Source of the DNA: DATDAW01 sp036525185
GTDB lineage: Bacteria > Verrucomicrobiota > Verrucomicrobiia > Chthoniobacterales > DASVRZ01
Length of the DNA stretch: 48,960 nucleotides
Assembly (NCBI GenBank): GCA_036525185.1
Contig: DATDAW010000005.1
Location: forward strand, 1-48,960
Reading direction: 5' to 3'
Shown here: in pieces, positions 34,335 through 42,467 of the stretch
How positions within the stretch are numbered: position 1 is the first letter of the stretch
Layout of the letters: every line of letters starts with the position of its first letter
The notes under the pieces: generated by a model
Seen by the model: the letters and a program-made list of their open reading frames with translations, nothing else
What the model was told of the DNA's origin: nothing
Database searches by the model: none
Program-made: the position numbers and the translations under genes

Positions 34335-34976
34335 TCAGGAATAGCGGTCCTCCGTCCACGGGTCAGCCGTGTTGGAATAGCCGCGGACTTCCCAGAAACC
34401 GAGCTGATCTTCTTCGAGAAACGTGATCGTTTTCACAAATTTCGCGCCCTTCCACGCGTAAAGTCTTGGGATGATCACCCGCGCCGGGCCGCCGTGCTCG
34501 CGGGTGACAGGCTCGCCCTCGAAGGACGTCGCCACCAGCACGTCTTCGTCGAGGCAACGTTCCAGGGACACATTGGTCGAGTAACCGTCATAACCGGTAA
34601 AATAGACAAACCTCGCCTCAGGTTTTGGCTCGACGAGTTCGTAAAGCTCGGTAAATGCGACACCGCTCCATCGGCAGTCATAACGGCTCCAGCTGGTGAC
34701 GCAGTGAAAATCGCTCACATCCTCCACCTGGGGGAGAGCGTTGAATGCCTCCCAATCGAGCGTGACGGGATTTTCAACGAGCCCGTCGATCGTCAGAGAC
34801 CATTCGCCCAAGCGAATGTGTGGCTGGGCACCCAGATCGAGCACGGGAAAACCGGTGGTAAGTCGCTGTCCCGGCGGAAGTCGTCCGGCGGCCGGAGTTG
34901 ACAGGGGGACGACTCCACGGGCTTTTTGTTTTTCCGCCCATTTCTGTTTGGCCTCGATAAAGCGTTCTTTCGACAT
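34335..34976 (-). CDS. YuiH-like sulfite-oxidase-family molybdoenzyme
   Basis: Cytoplasmic molybdopterin oxidoreductase of 213 residues. The sulfite-oxidase fold is shown by SLTIDGLVENPVTLDWEAFN, the molybdenum-ligating Cys92 in SDFHCVTSWSR, GYSTNVSLERCLDEDVLVA, EHGGPARVIIPRLYAWKGAK and the final GFWEVRGYSNTADPW. No signal peptide or heme domain is present, which points to the YuiH-like group rather than exported MsrP. The start is taken at MSKERF. The gene is divergent from cysJ, 179 bases away, and is upstream of the sugar dehydrogenase gene. The physiological substrate of this group is not established. Confidence 0.85.
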   Translation of the reverse strand: MSKERFIEAKQKWAEKQKARGVVPLSTPAAGRLPPGQRLTTGFPVLDLGAQPHIRLGEWSLTIDGLVENPVTLDWEAFNALPQVEDVSDFHCVTSWSRYDCRWSGVAFTELYELVEPKPEARFVYFTGYDGYSTNVSLERCLDEDVLVATSFEGEPVTREHGGPARVIIPRLYAWKGAKFVKTITFLEEDQLGFWEVRGYSNTADPWTEDRYS

Positions 34977-35155
34977 AGTGACATGGTAGGCGAGGGGATG
35001 GGTGGAATCCAATCTTTAGGTGCCTCGTTTGGCCTCAACCGTGGCGCTCTTTCTGTCTATTCCACCAAAAATCTATCGATTTGTAGGTTTTTCCTCAGTC
35101 TTTCTTGCACATGCCTCCATTGAGGCTAGTGTCGGGGCCCTGATACTTCGAAAAA

Positions 35156-36931
35156 ATGCTGCCTGAGCACTCGCCGTTTTCACCTGAACAACGTCAGACC
35201 CTTGGAGGGCTGATCGCTGGATTGTCCGTGCCCCAACGTTTCTGGCTCGCTGGTTATCTCTCCGCCGGTGAATCCGCAGCCAGCTCCACCACCACCCCAG
35301 CCGCGCCCGTTATCGCGACGAAATTGACGATCCTCTTTGGCACGGAATCCGGCAACGCCGAAAAACTCGCCAATCTCTCCGCGAAGGAAGCCAAAAAACG
35401 GGGTTTTGTGCCGACGGTGAAAAATGTTGCGGATATCGTCCCTGCTGACCTCGCGAAAATCGAAAATTTACTCGTTATCATCAGTACGTGGGGGGATGGT
35501 GACGCGCCCGAATCTGCGACAGCGTTCGTAAAAGAGCTCACAGCCACGACGCTGTCCCTCCCGAAACTCCGTTATTCGGTCTGCGCGCTTGGCGATACGT
35601 CCTACGAGAAATTCTGCCAGACTGGCAAGGACGTGGATGCTCGTCTGGAGGCATTCGGAGCCGCCCGCGTTTTTTCGCGTCAGGACTGCGATCTGGATTA
35701 CGACGTGCCGCACCGTGACTGGCTTGATGGTGCCCTCAAAGCCTTCAGTCCTGCGGAAACAGCCTCCGCGATTTCCTTCAACCCGACGCCGGTTCCGCCC
35801 GTTGTCGAGTATGGCCGCCAAAATCCCTTCAAGGCCGAGCTCACCGAGCGTGTCCTACTCAATGGCAAAGGTACCTCGAAGGAAACGTGGCATTACGAAT
35901 TTTCGCTCGAAGACTCTGGCATCGGCTATGAACCCGGCGACTCGCTGGCTGTCATTCCCGTCAATGCACCGGACGCGGTCGAGGGCGTTCTCAAGGCCGC
36001 CAAACTCACCGGCTCCGAATCCGTCTCACTCAACGGCTCCGGGCAAAGGAACCTCGCGGATGCTCTTCACAAAGACTTCGATATCACGGCTCTTTCGCGT
36101 CCGGTTTTGACAAAACTTCAGGCGCTGACCCAATCGAAAGCCCTCGCCGCGCTTCTTGGTGCCGACGCCAGGGAACAGTTCAAAGACTATCTCTGGGGCC
36201 GCTGGATCGCCGACGCCCTTGGTGATTTCGCCGAAAATGGTCTGAGTCCTGCCGATCTCCTCTCCATCCTGCGAAAGCTACCGCCGAGACTTTATTCGAT
36301 ATCCTCCAGCCCGCTTGTGCACCCCGGGGAGGTCCATGTCACCGTTGCGTCGGTTCGCTATCGCGCGCATGGCGCTGACCGCAAAGGCGTCGCCTCGACG
36401 TATCTCGCCGATCTGGTGCCCAAAGGCGGCCACGTCCCTGTTTATACGAATACGAACAAAAATTTCCGTCTGCCTGCGTCAGGCGACACGCCGATCATCA
36501 TGGTTGGCCCCGGCACCGGCGTGGCGCCATTCCGAGCTTTTGTCGAGCACCGCGCCGCTCTCGGTCAAAAGGGCAAATCATGGCTCTTTTTCGGCGACCA
36601 GCATTACACGTACGATTTCCTCTATCAGCTTGAATGGCAGGAACATCTCGCCAGCGGCGCGCTTACGAAACTCGACGTCGCCTTTTCGCGCGATCAGCCG
36701 GAAAAAGTTTATGTCCAGCACCGGCTTCATGACCGGGCCAAAGAAGTTTATGACTGGCTCGAAAACGGCGCCCATTTTTACGTTTGCGGCGATGCCAATC
36801 GCATGGCGCATGACGTCCATGAAGCACTCCTTTCCATCGTCGAAAAACAGGGCGCCAAATCCCGCGAAACCGCAGAGGTCTATGTCGACGACCTCAAGAA
36901 ATCCAAACGCTACCAGCGTGACGTTTATTAA
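35156..36931 (+). CDS. cysJ: Sulfite reductase flavoprotein subunit
   Basis: Carries electrons from NADPH through FAD and FMN to the hemoprotein subunit in assimilatory sulfate reduction. The 591-residue protein has a short helical N-terminus (FSPEQRQTLGGLIAGLS), a flavodoxin domain (about 58-200, ILFGTESGNAEKLA, STWGDGDAPE, ALGDTSYEKFC), an FAD domain (RLYSISSSP) and an NADPH domain (VGPGTGVAPFRAF, FFGDQHYTYDFLYQ, ending YVDDLKKSKRYQRDVY). Order and size match E. coli CysJ (599). It is 79 bases upstream of cysI on the same strand, with a short repeat between them. Confidence 0.95.
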   Translation: MLPEHSPFSPEQRQTLGGLIAGLSVPQRFWLAGYLSAGESAASSTTTPAAPVIATKLTILFGTESGNAEKLANLSAKEAKKRGFVPTVKNVADIVPADLAKIENLLVIISTWGDGDAPESATAFVKELTATTLSLPKLRYSVCALGDTSYEKFCQTGKDVDARLEAFGAARVFSRQDCDLDYDVPHRDWLDGALKAFSPAETASAISFNPTPVPPVVEYGRQNPFKAELTERVLLNGKGTSKETWHYEFSLEDSGIGYEPGDSLAVIPVNAPDAVEGVLKAAKLTGSESVSLNGSGQRNLADALHKDFDITALSRPVLTKLQALTQSKALAALLGADAREQFKDYLWGRWIADALGDFAENGLSPADLLSILRKLPPRLYSISSSPLVHPGEVHVTVASVRYRAHGADRKGVASTYLADLVPKGGHVPVYTNTNKNFRLPASGDTPIIMVGPGTGVAPFRAFVEHRAALGQKGKSWLFFGDQHYTYDFLYQLEWQEHLASGALTKLDVAFSRDQPEKVYVQHRLHDRAKEVYDWLENGAHFYVCGDANRMAHDVHEALLSIVEKQGAKSRETAEVYVDDLKKSKRYQRDVY

Positions 36932-36975
36932 CCCGCAATCCGTTGATGGTTACCAGTTATCCATCATGAAAAGCC

Positions 36976-37003
36976 GATAACCGATAACGGATAATCGATC
37001 ATC
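36976..37003. repeat. Four tandem 7-base units before cysI
   Basis: GATAACC, GATAACG, GATAATC and GATCATC follow one another without gaps, ending 7 bases before the cysI start. About 20 bases upstream, GGTTACCAGTTATCCATC reads like an inverted version, so the cysJ-cysI gap is an imperfect palindrome of GATAAC words. Confidence 0.6.
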
Positions 37004-37010
37004 GAACCCC

Positions 37011-38738
37011 ATGTCCGACAGCACTCCAGCAAAACTTTCCGCAAACGAAGGCATCAAAACACGTTCCCGTTACCTGCGAGGAACCATCGAGGATGGTCTT
37101 GCCAATTTGTCCACCGGCGCACTCTCCGAGGACGACCAGCAGCTCATCAAATTCCATGGCAGCTACCAGCAGGATGACCGCGATTTGCGCCCAACTCGTG
37201 GCAAACACCGTCTCGAAAAAGCCTATTCGTTCATGCTCCGTATCCGTGTCCCCGGCGGTGTCGCCACACCCGCCCAATGGCTCGACGTGGACCGTGTCGC
37301 CGGTACCTATGCCAACGGCACGATCAAGCTCACCACCCGCCAGGCGTTCCAGCTTCACGGCATCATCAAGACGAACCTGAAACGGACCATTCAAGAGGTC
37401 AACGCCTCGGCCATGGACAGCATTGCCGCGTGCGGTGACGTCAACCGCAACGTGATGTGCAATCCGAATCCGTTCCTTTCCAGCATCCACGCTCAGGTGC
37501 TGCAAGCAGCGCGGGACATTTCCGCGCATCTCACGCCGCAGACACGCGCTTATCACGAGATCTGGCTCGATGAGGAGAAAGTGATCTCGAGCGAAGTCCA
37601 GGAGGAGCCGATTTACGGAAAGACCTATCTCCCACGGAAATTCAAGATCACCATCGCCGTCCCGCCGAGCAACGACGTGGACATCTATGCGAACGATTTG
37701 TCGTTTATTGCCATCGTCGAAAAAGGCAAGCTCATCGGCTACAACGTCGCCGTCGGGGGCGGTATGGGCATGACACACGGCAACGAGGCCACCTTTCCGC
37801 GGCTGGCCGAGGTCATTGGTTTCTGCACGCCAAAACAAGTCGTCGATGTCGCCGAGAAGGTCGTGCTCGTGCAGCGCGATTACGGCGACCGAACCGATCG
37901 CAAACACGCCCGGCTCAAGTACACCATCGAAGATCGCGGCATCGGCTGGTTCGCGTCGGAACTGAACAAATATCTGGGCTACAAGCTGAAACCCGCAAAA
38001 CCCTTCGAATTCAAGCACAACGGCGACCGTTTTGGCTGGGTCGAAGATGAAGCGGGCAATTTTCATTACACGCTCTTCGTCCAGGGCGGACGCGTTACGG
38101 ACACGGCGGAATACCCGATGCGCACCGGCCTACGGGAAATCGCCAAAGTTCACGACGGCGACTTCCGTCTTACGGCAAACCAGAACCTCATTATTGCCAA
38201 CGTCTCAGCCAAAAAACGTGCGGAAATTGAAGCGCTGCTGGAAAAATTTGGCCTCGCCCAAAGCCACGAACGCAGTGCTCTGCGCCTCAACTCCATCGCC
38301 TGTGTGGCCCTGCCCACCTGCGGCCTTGCGCTCGCAGAAGCGGAGCGGTATCTCCCCGACGTCATCACCAATCTGGAGGAAAAACTCGAGCAAATCGGCC
38401 TTCGCCATGACGCCATCACCATTCGCATGACCGGTTGCCCGAACGGCTGCGGACGCCCTTTCATTTCCGAGATCGGCTTCGTCGGTCGCGGCCCGGACCG
38501 CTACAACCTGTATCTCGGCGGCGGCCATGCCGGTCAGCGCCTGAGCAAACTCTACCGCCAGGACGTTCCTGCCGACCAAATCCACCCCGTGTTAGCTCCG
38601 ATCCTGGAGCACTACGCCAAAGAACGCACCGAAGGAGAACACTTCGGCGACTTCGTCATCCGCACCGGCTACGTCTCCGCAACGGTTCAAGGCAACGATT
38701 TTCATAAGAACATCAGGGCGGACGGGGTCCCGGCTTGA
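37011..38738 (+). CDS. cysI: Sulfite reductase hemoprotein subunit
   Basis: Reduces sulfite to sulfide at a siroheme-[4Fe-4S] centre. The four cluster cysteines are Cys431 and Cys437 (CVALPTCG) and Cys476 and Cys480 (TGCPNGCGRP), three residues off the E. coli CysI numbering. The N-terminal NEGIKTRSRYLRGTIEDGL, FHGSYQQDDRDLR and LTTRQAFQLHGI are family hallmarks. The 575 residues are full length. It lies 79 bases downstream of cysJ in a two-gene operon. No cysH, cysD or cysN is seen here, so sulfite must come from genes elsewhere. Confidence 0.97.
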   Translation: MSDSTPAKLSANEGIKTRSRYLRGTIEDGLANLSTGALSEDDQQLIKFHGSYQQDDRDLRPTRGKHRLEKAYSFMLRIRVPGGVATPAQWLDVDRVAGTYANGTIKLTTRQAFQLHGIIKTNLKRTIQEVNASAMDSIAACGDVNRNVMCNPNPFLSSIHAQVLQAARDISAHLTPQTRAYHEIWLDEEKVISSEVQEEPIYGKTYLPRKFKITIAVPPSNDVDIYANDLSFIAIVEKGKLIGYNVAVGGGMGMTHGNEATFPRLAEVIGFCTPKQVVDVAEKVVLVQRDYGDRTDRKHARLKYTIEDRGIGWFASELNKYLGYKLKPAKPFEFKHNGDRFGWVEDEAGNFHYTLFVQGGRVTDTAEYPMRTGLREIAKVHDGDFRLTANQNLIIANVSAKKRAEIEALLEKFGLAQSHERSALRLNSIACVALPTCGLALAEAERYLPDVITNLEEKLEQIGLRHDAITIRMTGCPNGCGRPFISEIGFVGRGPDRYNLYLGGGHAGQRLSKLYRQDVPADQIHPVLAPILEHYAKERTEGEHFGDFVIRTGYVSATVQGNDFHKNIRADGVPA

Positions 38739-38740
38739 GC

Positions 38741-38756
38741 GTAGAAGGCCTTCTAC
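38741..38756. terminator. Palindrome just after cysI
   Basis: GTAGAAGGCCTTCTAC is a perfect 16-base palindrome starting 3 bases after the cysI stop codon. It could form a short hairpin or cruciform at the operon end. No T-run follows, so a terminator role is uncertain. Confidence 0.4.
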
Positions 38757-38802
38757 GGCCCGTTCGCTCTTGAGAAAATGAGAAAAGGAGCGTTCGAAAA
38801 AG

Positions 38803-38898
38803 TGTCACACGGAGCCGGAGGCCACGGAGAGGACCAGACGAATTTGCCTGTCATAGTATAAGCGGTTTTTTTCGCGTGCTCAGTGTTTCCGTGTGCTC
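38803..38898. repeat. CACGGAG-type inverted repeat, copy C
   Basis: Left arm TGTCACACGGAGCC followed by GGAGGCCACGGAGAGGA; right arm GCTCAGTGTTTCCGTGTGCTC. The arms pair imperfectly across about 40 bases that include GGTTTTTTT. It fills much of the 262-base gap between cysI and the diacylglycerol-kinase-like gene. The rest of that gap shows nothing recognisable. Confidence 0.6.
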
Positions 38899-39000
38899 GG
38901 ATTTGCCAGCGGCCCGGGCAGGGCTTAAACCGGCAAACCAGATGTTGCCATTGGGTGGCCGATAGGCGAATTACGGGCGGCTGCTGTTCTGCGGCGGGAC

Positions 39001-39963
39001 ATGCTTTACTTTGTGCTCATGATTCCGCATCCCTGGAAACATCCTGTAGTCGTGCTCAACCGCCAAGCCGGCACGATTGCCGGTATCGGTCCGGAAAAAC
39101 TCGTGGAGGAATTGCGGGAAGTATTCGCCGGCGAGGGCATCACCGATGCGGAGGTGGAGGCTGTTCCCGGAAGCCAGATTGAAGAGGCTTTGCAACGCGC
39201 CCTCGATGGACCGGCGGATGTCGTCATTATCGGGGGCGGGGACGGGACGGTCGCGTCCGCGGCCACGCTCATGGCAGGTAAAGGGAAACCCCTGGGCGTT
39301 CTGCCCTTGGGAACTTTCAATCTCGCAGCTCGCGACATCGGCATGCCCCTGGACTGGAAAGAGGCAACATTGGCACTCATCGATGCGCCGGCTGTGGATG
39401 TGGATCTGCTGGAACTGGGAGGGAGACTCTATTTTTGCCTCATCATTCTGGGGTTCTATCCAGCGCTTGCCATGGCGCGACCAAAATACCACGGAAACTG
39501 GCTCGTGAAATCCTGCAAACTGGGGACCGAAATGCTCAGTAGTGTGGCCGCTTTTCCTCCGCTTCACCTTACATTCGTGAACGAGCTGGGGTTTGAACTC
39601 CATCGTCGCAGCCGCATCGTGCTCATCGCCAACAACGATTATGAAGAGCTTTTCGGTCTGATTCCCCGGCGGAAGAGCCTCGACGCAGGGTATTTCACCG
39701 TTTACGTCTCCACACACCGGACCCGCTTGGGGCTCGTCCGGTCGTTTTTTACCTGGGTGCTCGGTCGCTGGAAACAGGATCGCGAAGTCAGTTATTTCCA
39801 CGCAGCGGACCTCGAGATCAGCGTCCATGGGCAGCGTCGCCTGCCTGTCATGACCGATGGAGAAATCTCAAAGCATCGGCTGCCTCTTCGAATCATCCTG
39901 CGCCCGAAAACGCTTCGTGTCCTTGCACCGCGACTTGGCGGGGCTGCATCCATAGTCACCTGA
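39001..39963 (+). CDS. Diacylglycerol kinase-like lipid kinase
   Basis: Soluble member of the DAGK/YegS/sphingosine kinase family, 320 residues. It has the N-terminal VVLNRQAGT, the nucleotide loop IIGGGDGTVASAA with GGGDGT at 78-83, LPLGTFNLAARDIGMP, and the C-terminal VMTDGEI block with the conserved Asp-Gly. These enzymes phosphorylate diacylglycerol or related lipids; the substrate cannot be fixed. An alternative start is the ATG at 39019. The gene stands alone, with the repeat-containing gap upstream and aroE convergent downstream. Confidence 0.88.
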   Translation: MLYFVLMIPHPWKHPVVVLNRQAGTIAGIGPEKLVEELREVFAGEGITDAEVEAVPGSQIEEALQRALDGPADVVIIGGGDGTVASAATLMAGKGKPLGVLPLGTFNLAARDIGMPLDWKEATLALIDAPAVDVDLLELGGRLYFCLIILGFYPALAMARPKYHGNWLVKSCKLGTEMLSSVAAFPPLHLTFVNELGFELHRRSRIVLIANNDYEELFGLIPRRKSLDAGYFTVYVSTHRTRLGLVRSFFTWVLGRWKQDREVSYFHAADLEISVHGQRRLPVMTDGEISKHRLPLRIILRPKTLRVLAPRLGGAASIVT

Positions 39964-39985
39964 CTCTTGGCCCGGCAGCTCGCGG

Positions 39986-40009
39986 CGCCGGTTGACGCTT
40001 TCACCGGCG
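39986..40009. terminator. Hairpin between convergent genes
   Basis: Perfect 7-base inverted repeat CGCCGGT / ACCGGCG with a 10-base loop, in the 98-base gap between the lipid kinase gene and aroE, which face each other. No T-run follows. Confidence 0.4.
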
Positions 40010-40061
40010 AAGGGCAGCTTCACTGAGCGGCTACACCGCCTAAGCTAAGAGGAGAAGATCA

Positions 40062-40934
40062 TCAAACCCCCAGCACGTCCTGCAATGCCTTGCGCATGAC
40101 AGGGACTGAGGCATCGATGCCAGTCCAGTATTTGATGCCGATGACGCCCTGATAGACCAGCATGGTCTGACCATCCACAACACGACATCCTTTGGCTTTC
40201 GCCGTGCGAAGCAGATGAGTCATGGGCGGATTGTGAATTCCATCCGCTACGACCATGGAAGGCAATATCGAGTCGAAATTAATATCCAGCTTCCCCTCCG
40301 TATCCGGAAATAGGCCGATGGAAGTGGCGTTTACGACAATGTCGGTGTCCTCGGGAACTGAGAACCCGTCGGTCCACGGTTGATACGTGGCGGATGTGGG
40401 AGTCTTCGAGTTCAGCAGTTCGACCAGGGATTCACCGCGGTTTGCGCCGCGATTGACCACGGTGATCAGGGATACACCCGCAAGGGCGAGCTCGACTGTG
40501 ACCGCCCGTGCGGCGCCGCCAGCGCCAAAAAGGACGACTTTTTTCCCTGCGGGATCGATGACCTCGCTCAGGCCGCGCACAAAACCGCGACCGTCGGTGT
40601 TTTCTCCGATCCACTTGTCACCCTGCCTGACGATTGTGTTGACGGCGCCCATCAAGGCGGCGGATTCCCCCAAACCATCCAGATGGTCGATGACGGCCAC
40701 TTTGTGAGGGATGGAGCAGTTGAAGCCTGCCCAGCCCATTGCTTTGGCGCCTCGAACGGCATCGCCCAGATTTTCCGGCGAGACTTCACAATTGATGTAG
40801 CGCCAGTTCAAACCATGATGCCGGTAAGCGGCTTCGACCATGGCAACGGTTGGGTTTTCGGCGGCAGGCATTGCGAAAGAGCCTGTGAGATTGGCCAGAA
40901 AGTCAGGAGCGGGCGGAGTTGGTGTGGTAGTCAT
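40062..40934 (-). CDS. aroE: Shikimate dehydrogenase-like protein with altered substrate loop
   Basis: Should reduce 3-dehydroshikimate to shikimate with NADPH. The 290-residue protein keeps Lys78 (in FNCSIPHK), Asn99 (in MGAVNTIV) and Asp114 (in ENTDGRGFV), plus the dinucleotide motif LFGAGGAARAV and the C-terminal VDGQTMLVYQG. The N-terminal loop that normally reads like NPIAHSxSP, with two shikimate-binding serines, is GSFAMPAAENP here. That suggests changed substrate contacts, so quinate or another polyol acid is possible. It lies downstream of ptsH on the same strand after 189 bases. Confidence 0.8.
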   Translation of the reverse strand: MTTTPTPPAPDFLANLTGSFAMPAAENPTVAMVEAAYRHHGLNWRYINCEVSPENLGDAVRGAKAMGWAGFNCSIPHKVAVIDHLDGLGESAALMGAVNTIVRQGDKWIGENTDGRGFVRGLSEVIDPAGKKVVLFGAGGAARAVTVELALAGVSLITVVNRGANRGESLVELLNSKTPTSATYQPWTDGFSVPEDTDIVVNATSIGLFPDTEGKLDINFDSILPSMVVADGIHNPPMTHLLRTAKAKGCRVVDGQTMLVYQGVIGIKYWTGIDASVPVMRKALQDVLGV

Positions 40935-41123
40935 TTTGAAAGTGACAAGCTATGCAAAATGATCGCGCAGGCAATCAATCCTGCTCAAAATCGAACAAAT
41001 TCACCGCTGCAACGATGCGGCCGGGTGCCGCAGACTTTGAGTGCTCAGGTCCCAAACCAGCCTGCTCTTCTTCGGGAAGCGGCATTCGCCACTGTCCAAA
41101 AAAGGTCTGGAAGTTTTACTTTT

Positions 41124-41432
41124 TTAATCCTCGTCGAAACGCCGCATGATCAGGTCTTCGATTTCCTGCATGGCCTTTTCCGCGTCGGAACCGTTTGTGG
41201 TGATGGCCAGTTTGGAGCCCTGACCGGCTGCGAGCATCATTAGCCCCATGATGCTTTTCCCATTCACTTGCTCACCGTCTTTTTCCACCCAGATCTCGGC
41301 TTTGTGCCGGTTGGAGACTTTCACAAACATCGCCGCAGGCCGCGCATGGAGGCCAAGACGGTTGATAATCGTGATTTCCTTGGTCAACTTTTTGGTCCCG
41401 GCGTCAGATGTTTTTTTGCTGAGCAAACCCAT
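41124..41432 (-). CDS. ptsH: HPr phosphocarrier protein
   Basis: The 102-residue product has the HPr fold with both phosphorylation sites: His29 in LGLHARPAAMFV (EI site, His15 in standard HPr) and Ser60 in VNGKSIMGLMML (HPr kinase site, Ser46 in standard HPr). Both are shifted by 14 because of a basic N-terminal extension (MGLLSKKTSDAGTKK). It lies 25 bases downstream of hprK on the same strand, which marks it as the kinase's substrate. No EI or EII gene is near. The upstream leader of aroE (40935-41123) contains a small GC hairpin at 41016-41032 and nothing else. Confidence 0.95.
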   Translation of the reverse strand: MGLLSKKTSDAGTKKLTKEITIINRLGLHARPAAMFVKVSNRHKAEIWVEKDGEQVNGKSIMGLMMLAAGQGSKLAITTNGSDAEKAMQEIEDLIMRRFDED

Positions 41433-41457
41433 TGATGTGAAGTCTTGTTGAAGTTTG

Positions 41458-42420
41458 TTACGTGGCTTTTCGATTTTCCATCACATTCAAGAGCCTCTGG
41501 TTGAACTCGATCGCGCTATTTTGACCCAGGCCTTTCAGCTTTTGATCCAACGCGGCGACTTCAACCAGCCGCCCCAAGTCCCGGCCCGTTTTTACCGGAA
41601 TTGTGATGTGGGGAACCAGGATGCCGAGAATCTCGTAATAATCCTGGTCAAGTCCGATTCTATCGGCTTCTTCGATGTCCTGCCAGTCTTTTAATGTGAC
41701 GACTAGGTCAAGCCTTTTTTCAAGTCGGATGCTGCCGATGCCGAAAATGGATGACACGTTGATGACGCCGATGCCGCGCACTTCCATGTGGTAGCGGGTC
41801 AAATCCGGCGCCGTTCCGACCAGGTCGCTGCCTTCAAAGGCCCGGAAACGGGTCACGTCATCCGCAACGAGACTGTATCCGCGTTCGATGAGGCCAAGAA
41901 CGCATTCACTTTTTCCCACGCCGCTTGCTCCCCGGATGAGGGTGCCGACACCCATGATGTCCACCATGCTGCCGTGCTCGGACGTTTGTGGGGCGAAATC
42001 CATCTCCATGGCGATGGTCGCAGCGTTGGTGAAACGCATGGTGACCATCGGGGTACTGAAAACGGCGATTTGTTTGCTGGCGGCGACGTCGAGGAGCAGG
42101 CGGTGAGCCGCGGCGCTCCTGGAAAAGACGATGCAGGGAATTTTGCGCGAGCAAAGTTTGGAAAAACGGTCGCGCATTTCTTCGTTACCGAGCTTCTTCA
42201 AATACGTAAGCTCCGCGCTGCCAAGGACCTGGATCCGTTTCTCAGGGAAATAGGTATAAAATCCCGTAAGCGCCAACCCGGGCCGGTTGATGGTCGGTTC
42301 GCGAATGACGCGATCGAATCCAACCGCCGGCCCGATCAATTTCAGCCCAAGCGCCTCCGCATGCCGCGCGTAAAATTCGCCGACAGTGATGGTTGGACGC
42401 TTTCTGACTGAAGATGGCAT
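41458..42420 (-). CDS. hprK: HPr kinase/phosphorylase
   Basis: Phosphorylates HPr on its regulatory serine and removes that phosphate. The 320-residue protein has the N-terminal domain, His149 in SEHGSMVDIMG, the P-loop GASGVGKS at 164-171 and the signature EVRGIGVINV at 213-222. Length matches the Firmicutes and proteobacterial enzymes. It is followed closely by ptsH. In Gram-negatives, hprK-ptsH pairs usually serve regulation rather than sugar uptake. Confidence 0.96.
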   Translation of the reverse strand: MPSSVRKRPTITVGEFYARHAEALGLKLIGPAVGFDRVIREPTINRPGLALTGFYTYFPEKRIQVLGSAELTYLKKLGNEEMRDRFSKLCSRKIPCIVFSRSAAAHRLLLDVAASKQIAVFSTPMVTMRFTNAATIAMEMDFAPQTSEHGSMVDIMGVGTLIRGASGVGKSECVLGLIERGYSLVADDVTRFRAFEGSDLVGTAPDLTRYHMEVRGIGVINVSSIFGIGSIRLEKRLDLVVTLKDWQDIEEADRIGLDQDYYEILGILVPHITIPVKTGRDLGRLVEVAALDQKLKGLGQNSAIEFNQRLLNVMENRKAT

Positions 42421-42467
42421 GGCAGGGAGAACAGTATAACCGGAGATCTACAACCTCGAAACCGGAG

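Noticed and set aside
36976..37003. Tandem 7-base units as a CRISPR remnant
   Set aside because: Units are contiguous with no spacers and far too short for CRISPR repeats; no cas gene is present.
36999..38066. Minus-strand open frame of 355 codons
   Set aside because: Antisense shadow of cysI.
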